From assembly GCA_910587195.1 (NCBI GenBank), contig CAJUKL010000001.1, forward strand, positions 1 through 64,000: a stretch of DNA of 64,000 nucleotides, given 5' to 3'. Positions 60,823 to 64,000 of the stretch are shown piece by piece; position 1 is the stretch's first letter; the number at the start of each line of letters is the position of its first letter. The translations under genes were made by a program, and so were the position numbers. The notes under the pieces are model-generated. The model searched no databases and was not told where the DNA came from. It worked only from the letters and a program-made list of their open reading frames with translations. This DNA comes from an uncultured Clostridia bacterium. Its GTDB lineage: Bacteria > Bacillota > Clostridia > Lachnospirales > Anaerotignaceae.

Positions 60823-61809
60823 ATGTATCATTCCAGATGGAAAGGAAGTCATTATCAAGCAGGATTTCAATATGGTAGTATGCTTTCAAAAAATAATATT
60901 AATCCCTTTAAAAACTTTATGTTAAAGGAAGAACTTTTAAAATTTACACAAAAATGTATTCCATTGTATCAAGCATTTTATCCAGAAATTTTAGAAGAAA
61001 TACAAGGAATTGCAGAAGGTTTAAAAGTAGAGCAAAAAATTGTAGCAGTTTTTTTATGTTCTATATATTGCTTTTTATTAGAAAACAGATGCTCTTGTTT
61101 TGCTTTTTGTAAAGATAACCAAATAATTTTAGCAAAAAATAGCGATTTTTTAACAAGTGTAGAAAAAGTATGTGATAGTCCCTATTATCACTTAAATAGT
61201 GGATATTCTTTTATTGGCAATACAACAGCATGGTCCGAAATAGAAGATGGTATCAATGAACATGGACTTGCTGCTGCTTTAACATTTATTTACCCTACAA
61301 AAATTGCAGAAGGTTTTAATGCAGGAATGTTAGTACGGTATTTATTAGAAAAATGTCAAACAACTTCTCAAGCCATACAAGCATTGCAGAAGTTACCGAT
61401 TGCTTCTGCACAAACCATTACTTTAGCAGATAAAAATGGAGATATTGCCATTGTAGAATGTAATTGTGACAAAGTAGTTGTTAGAAAACCAAAAAATGGT
61501 TTTCTTTTTACCACAAATCATTTTATTTCTCCAGAAATGATTATTTATCAATATCAAGGAGAAGATGATTGCTATTCTCACCAAAGATATCAAACAATGC
61601 TATCTGCTTTTGAAAATCATATACTTTCTCTTTCTTTTGCAATGGATTTACTTTCTGGAAAAAAAGGTTTTTTATGTCAATATGACCGTAAAAAAGGCAT
61701 GGATACCATATGGTCAGCTATATACGATTTAACAGCAAACAAAATTTACAGAGTGGAAGGAAATCCCTCCAGAAAGCGTTTTAAAGAAGATATGCGATTT
61801 CATTTTTAA
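60823..61809 (+). CDS. C45-family Ntn hydrolase (acyltransferase-like)
   Basis: 328 residues. The segment RCSCFAFCKDNQIILAKNSD matches the C45/penicillin acyltransferase-like core where an internal Cys becomes the N-terminal nucleophile after self-cleavage. Later motifs: INEHGLAAALTFI, TLADKNGDIAIVECN, FTTNHF. Bacterial members cleave or transfer acyl groups on amides; substrates are mostly unknown. No signal peptide. AAAAAGGAGG lies before the ATG, with a possible TTGACA at 60762-60767 but a weak -10. Confidence 0.82.
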   Translation: MYHSRWKGSHYQAGFQYGSMLSKNNINPFKNFMLKEELLKFTQKCIPLYQAFYPEILEEIQGIAEGLKVEQKIVAVFLCSIYCFLLENRCSCFAFCKDNQIILAKNSDFLTSVEKVCDSPYYHLNSGYSFIGNTTAWSEIEDGINEHGLAAALTFIYPTKIAEGFNAGMLVRYLLEKCQTTSQAIQALQKLPIASAQTITLADKNGDIAIVECNCDKVVVRKPKNGFLFTTNHFISPEMIIYQYQGEDDCYSHQRYQTMLSAFENHILSLSFAMDLLSGKKGFLCQYDRKKGMDTIWSAIYDLTANKIYRVEGNPSRKRFKEDMRFHF

Positions 61810-61834
61810 TCAACTTATGATAAAATAAGTTGAT
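61808..61834 (+). terminator. Hairpin after the C45 gene
   Basis: AATCAACTTAT, loop, ATAAGTTGATT: 11-bp perfect stem, but the bases after it are not T-rich. Weak terminator at best. Confidence 0.5.
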
Positions 61835-61903
61835 TAACATTTCTAAACTTTACAAAAAAAAATAAAGTTGAATCAAATTCTCTAAAAAGGAGGAAAGCAT
61901 AAA

Positions 61904-62155
61904 ATGAATATGGAAGAACGAATAAATCATATTATGAAAAAAATGGAACATCTTCCTCGTAAAAAATTAATATTTTCAAGTGCTGACACTCCCATGCCTT
62001 TAGGCATGGGAGTGTCAGAAAAGTAAAAATGGGGAAAGCCCCAAAAAATTTATGGTAGAAAAATTTCCTAGCATGATTCTAATAGAACAGAGCGAAATGA
62101 AAGATGGAGATAAAATAAGATACCAGTTTTATGATACTATGGACAAGGAAATATA
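61904..62155 (+). pseudogene. Small gene interrupted by a palindromic element
   Basis: AAAAGGAGG leads to ATG 61904 and a frame reading MNMEERINHIMKKMEHLPRK, which runs into a 36-bp perfect palindrome and stops at 62026. Past the palindrome a second frame (62052-62155, EKFPSMILIEQSEMKDGDKI then RYQFYD) looks like the C-terminal half of a small protein and ends before a terminator. Removing roughly 61980-62050 could rejoin them. The family is not recognised. Alternatively the first part is an intact 40-residue protein. Confidence 0.5.
61983..62018. mobile_element. Perfect 16-bp-stem palindrome, IS200/IS605-end-like
   Basis: CTGACACTCCCATGCC, loop TTTA, then the exact complement. A second small hairpin GGGGAAAGCCCC follows at 62031-62042. 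Subterminal imperfect or perfect hairpins of this kind mark IS200/IS605 ends and derived palindromic elements. It has no target duplication that I can see, as expected for that family. Confidence 0.45.
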
Positions 62156-62158
62156 GAA

Positions 62159-62184
62159 GGCGGAAAATACTTCCACCTTTTATT
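62159..62184 (+). terminator. Intrinsic terminator after the broken small gene
   Basis: GGCGGAA, loop AATAC, TTCCACC (one G-U), then TTTTATTATTT. It lies between the broken gene and the converging aldolase gene. Confidence 0.65.
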
Positions 62185-62186
62185 AT

Positions 62187-62843
62187 TTATAATCCAAGTG
62201 TATCTTTTCCCGTATATTCTTTCCAAGCACTCACAAAATCTTTCACAGCATATTCTGTATTTTTATTATAGATTAATTTTTCCATTAAATCTGCACTAAT
62301 TGTAACAGCATCTATTCCATTAATAAGCAATTCTTTTACCTGCATCAAATTTTTAAAACTCGCAGCAAGCACCTTACAATCTATCTGTTGTTCCTTAAAA
62401 GTTTTTTGTATTTCTAACGCTGCTTTTACACCATCCATTTCTAAGTCACAAATTCTATTGACATAAGGAGCAACATAAGCCGCTCCACAATTTGCCGCCA
62501 TGAGTGCCTGCTCTACAGAATAAATTCCCGTAGCAAGTGTTTTAATTCCTTCTTCTTTTAATTTTTTAATTGCCTTTAATCCATTTGGAGAAGCAGGAAT
62601 TTTTACAATAATATTTTTTCCCAAAGACATCAACTTTTTAGTTTCTGCCATAATGCCTTCTACTTCATCTGATATAACTTGCATAAAAAGTTCTTTATCT
62701 TTTGGCACAACTTCTACTAATTTTAAAATATCCGCTTTATCTTTTACAATAATTGTTGGATTACTTGTAACGCCTTTTATATGATACGCTTCCACATATT
62801 CTGTAATTTTTTGATAATCTGCACTGTCCAAATAAAAATCCAT
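62187..62843 (-). CDS. Transaldolase-like protein (TalC / fructose-6-phosphate aldolase type)
   Basis: 218 residues, the short single-domain class. Schiff-base Lys in NIIVKIPAS, plus GVTSNPTIIVKDK and APYVNRICDLEMDG. It belongs to the family that includes small transaldolases (pentose phosphate) and fructose-6-phosphate aldolases; the sequence alone does not decide. It lies 2 bp after the SorC-type regulator on the same strand, so they form an operon. Confidence 0.9.
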   Translation of the reverse strand: MDFYLDSADYQKITEYVEAYHIKGVTSNPTIIVKDKADILKLVEVVPKDKELFMQVISDEVEGIMAETKKLMSLGKNIIVKIPASPNGLKAIKKLKEEGIKTLATGIYSVEQALMAANCGAAYVAPYVNRICDLEMDGVKAALEIQKTFKEQQIDCKVLAASFKNLMQVKELLINGIDAVTISADLMEKLIYNKNTEYAVKDFVSAWKEYTGKDTLGL

Positions 62844-62845
62844 TT

Positions 62846-63802
62846 TTACATACCTCCTAATTTTACAATACTTTCCGCTGTTAAACTATCTGTAATCAAT
62901 ACATTGATAATGCCTGTTGAAATTGCTGTTTGAATTGCTGTTACTTTTTCCTCTCCAAAAGCAACACCCACCCTTGTAGGAATTTGTTTTGCTTCTTCTA
63001 AGGTAAGTCCGATAATTTTATCATTAAATTCACTTTCCACAGAATTGCCATATTTATCAAAAACTCTGCCTAAAATTTCTCCAACCCCATCTTTTTGAGA
63101 TAATATCCTATTATTTAATGCTGCAATAGAAGAATTTGGTACTAATGCACCTATTCCAAAAATTCCAGCTTGACAACTTTTTGCTTTTTGCAATACCATT
63201 TTAATTTGTGGTTCTTCTAAAAGCATTTTTTTTGTTGCAATATCCTTGACATACATAGGAGCAGCAAAATGATAACTCACACCATGTATCTTTTCTGCCA
63301 GTTTGGAAGATAATAAACTCGCATAACTTAAACGTAAATCTTGATTTTGCGCGGTTTCAGGTATCATTGTTCCCAAAAGTGGAACAACTTGTATTTCTTT
63401 TGCTTTAACTTGATTTCCAATCATATCAAAAGCATCTACAATTTTTTTTATGGTATGCCCCCAAGCAACACCTAATGTCATATTGCTTTTTAAGATTCTT
63501 GTAATATAAAATGCAGCTTCTTTGGCTACAAGAATATCTCTATCTTTTTTATCCTCTATTTTTACAACAATTACTTCTTTTAGTTTATATTTCTTTTCAA
63601 GCTCTTTTTCAAGCTCTATGACGTTTTCTGTTGGAAAATCTATGATAATTTTAACATAACCTTCTTTTTTAGCTTTTGTTAATGCTCTAGAGATTGTGGT
63701 ACGGGATACATTTAACTTTTTAGCAATTTCATCTTGCAACATTTCCTGCTGATAATACATATCAGCAACTCTCACTAAAAATCTTTTATCATTTTTTGTC
63801 AT
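62846..63802 (-). CDS. SorC/DeoR-type sugar-responsive regulator
   Basis: About 318 residues. N-terminal HTH (YQQEMLQDEIAKKLNVSRTT, then SRALTKAKKEGYVKI) and a C-terminal sugar-phosphate-binding domain (MTLGVAWGHTIKKIVDAF, CQAGIFGIGALVPNSS, IGLTLEEAKQIPTRVGVAFG). SorC members sense a phosphorylated sugar and control a catabolic operon; here the visible target is the aldolase. ATG 63802 follows GAGGAGA; an upstream ATG at 63829 lacks a site. Confidence 0.92.
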   Translation of the reverse strand: MTKNDKRFLVRVADMYYQQEMLQDEIAKKLNVSRTTISRALTKAKKEGYVKIIIDFPTENVIELEKELEKKYKLKEVIVVKIEDKKDRDILVAKEAAFYITRILKSNMTLGVAWGHTIKKIVDAFDMIGNQVKAKEIQVVPLLGTMIPETAQNQDLRLSYASLLSSKLAEKIHGVSYHFAAPMYVKDIATKKMLLEEPQIKMVLQKAKSCQAGIFGIGALVPNSSIAALNNRILSQKDGVGEILGRVFDKYGNSVESEFNDKIIGLTLEEAKQIPTRVGVAFGEEKVTAIQTAISTGIINVLITDSLTAESIVKLGGM

Positions 63803-63854
63803 GTCATCTCCTCTTTGCACATATAACACATAATGTAATTATATTCTTATCTTT

Positions 63855-63882
63855 ATCATACATCTATTATTTATTTTGTCAA
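63855..63882 (-). promoter_or_regulatory. Sigma-A promoter of the SorC-aldolase operon
   Basis: TTGACA (63877-63882), 16 bp, TATGAT (63855-63860) on the minus strand. Repeated TTATGTG/TTATATGTG just before the gene may be operator half-sites. Confidence 0.6.
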
Positions 63883-63898
63883 GCTTTTTTAAAAACAA

Positions 63899-64000
63899 GG
63901 AGTGGCTAAACGCGCATTTAAAACCTTGGAGCTTTACTCCAAACCTCACTCGCTTTTGAAAAAGCGAGGCAAAACTTTTATGGAAAACTTCGTTTTCCTG
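63899..64000. repeat. Modular hairpin repeat, copy at the window end
   Basis: GGAGTGGCTAAACG, then TTGGAGC-TTT-ACTCCAA, CTCGCTTTTTC-like imperfect stem and GGAAAAC-TTC-GTTTTCC, ending at the window edge. It is nearly identical to 58838-58920 and may continue past base 64000. Confidence 0.65.

Overview
The window looks like a chromosomal segment from a motile, endospore-forming, low-GC Gram-positive anaerobe of the Clostridia, most likely a Lachnospirales/Lachnospiraceae-type organism. The support is the very AT-rich DNA, strong GGAGG ribosome sites, the clostridial fla/che gene order with a FliY-type switch protein, CheC/CheD/CheV, sporulation genes (spmA, spmB, bofA) and low-GC-type neighbour pairs (greA-lysS, DUF2508-bofA, parA-parB-DUF4446). 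I cannot name a genus from sequence alone. Two perfect parS sites and one near-match around parA/parB place the window in the origin-proximal part of the chromosome.

Layout. Bases 1-2541: the first 21 codons of a flagellin gene with a sigma-28 promoter and a leader that looks built for CsrA control, an orphan FtsE-like ATPase, hairpin-rich intergenic repeats, and a secreted C39-like peptidase. Bases 2526-33435: nearly all minus-strand motility genes. The long operon runs flgB-flgC-fliE-fliF-fliG-fliH-fliI-fliJ-fliK-flgD-(operon protein)-flgE-flbD-motA-motB-fliM-fliY-cheY-fliO-fliP-fliQ-fliR-flhB-flhA-sigD-flgF-flgG-cheC-cheD. It is followed by cheV, an EAL/HDOD protein and fliD-fliS-fliT-like, with one plus-strand ComFB-family gene between. 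The operon lacks fliL, flhF, flhG, a PilZ gene and cheA/B/W, which usually sit in it. Bases 34027-38886: two tandem FMN-binding lipoproteins and two chemoreceptors. Bases 39362-48593: an AbrB-type regulator, spmA-spmB, a MerR/TipAS-type regulator with its own 19-bp-spacer promoter, greA-lysS, bofA and several small or unknown genes. Bases 48594-54711: argS, a lipid kinase, a tnpB-less IS200/IS605-like relic and the parA-parB-DUF4446 segregation cluster framed by parS sites. Bases 54713-58601: a methionine/one-carbon operon (metF, separate MetH activation domain, metH). Bases 58602-64000: more hairpin repeats, an isolated trpC with a structured leader, a C45-type Ntn hydrolase, a small gene broken by a palindromic element, and a transaldolase-like aldolase with its SorC-type regulator.

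How it fits together. The motility block encodes the export gate, basal body, C-ring, stator, hook and cap, sigma-28, CheY with its dephosphorylation partners, and receptors. Sigma-28-like promoters precede flagellin, fliD, probably cheV, and (about 400 bp upstream) the flgB operon itself, suggesting positive feedback. The most notable unexplained items are a FliY with three copies of the CheY-P-docking-like peptide, a possible ComFB/EAL-HDOD c-di-GMP module inside the flagellar locus, a trpC leader with a Trp-codon-bearing upstream reading frame, the orphan IS605-type RNA element, and a family of modular three-hairpin repeats whose stems vary in a compensatory way.
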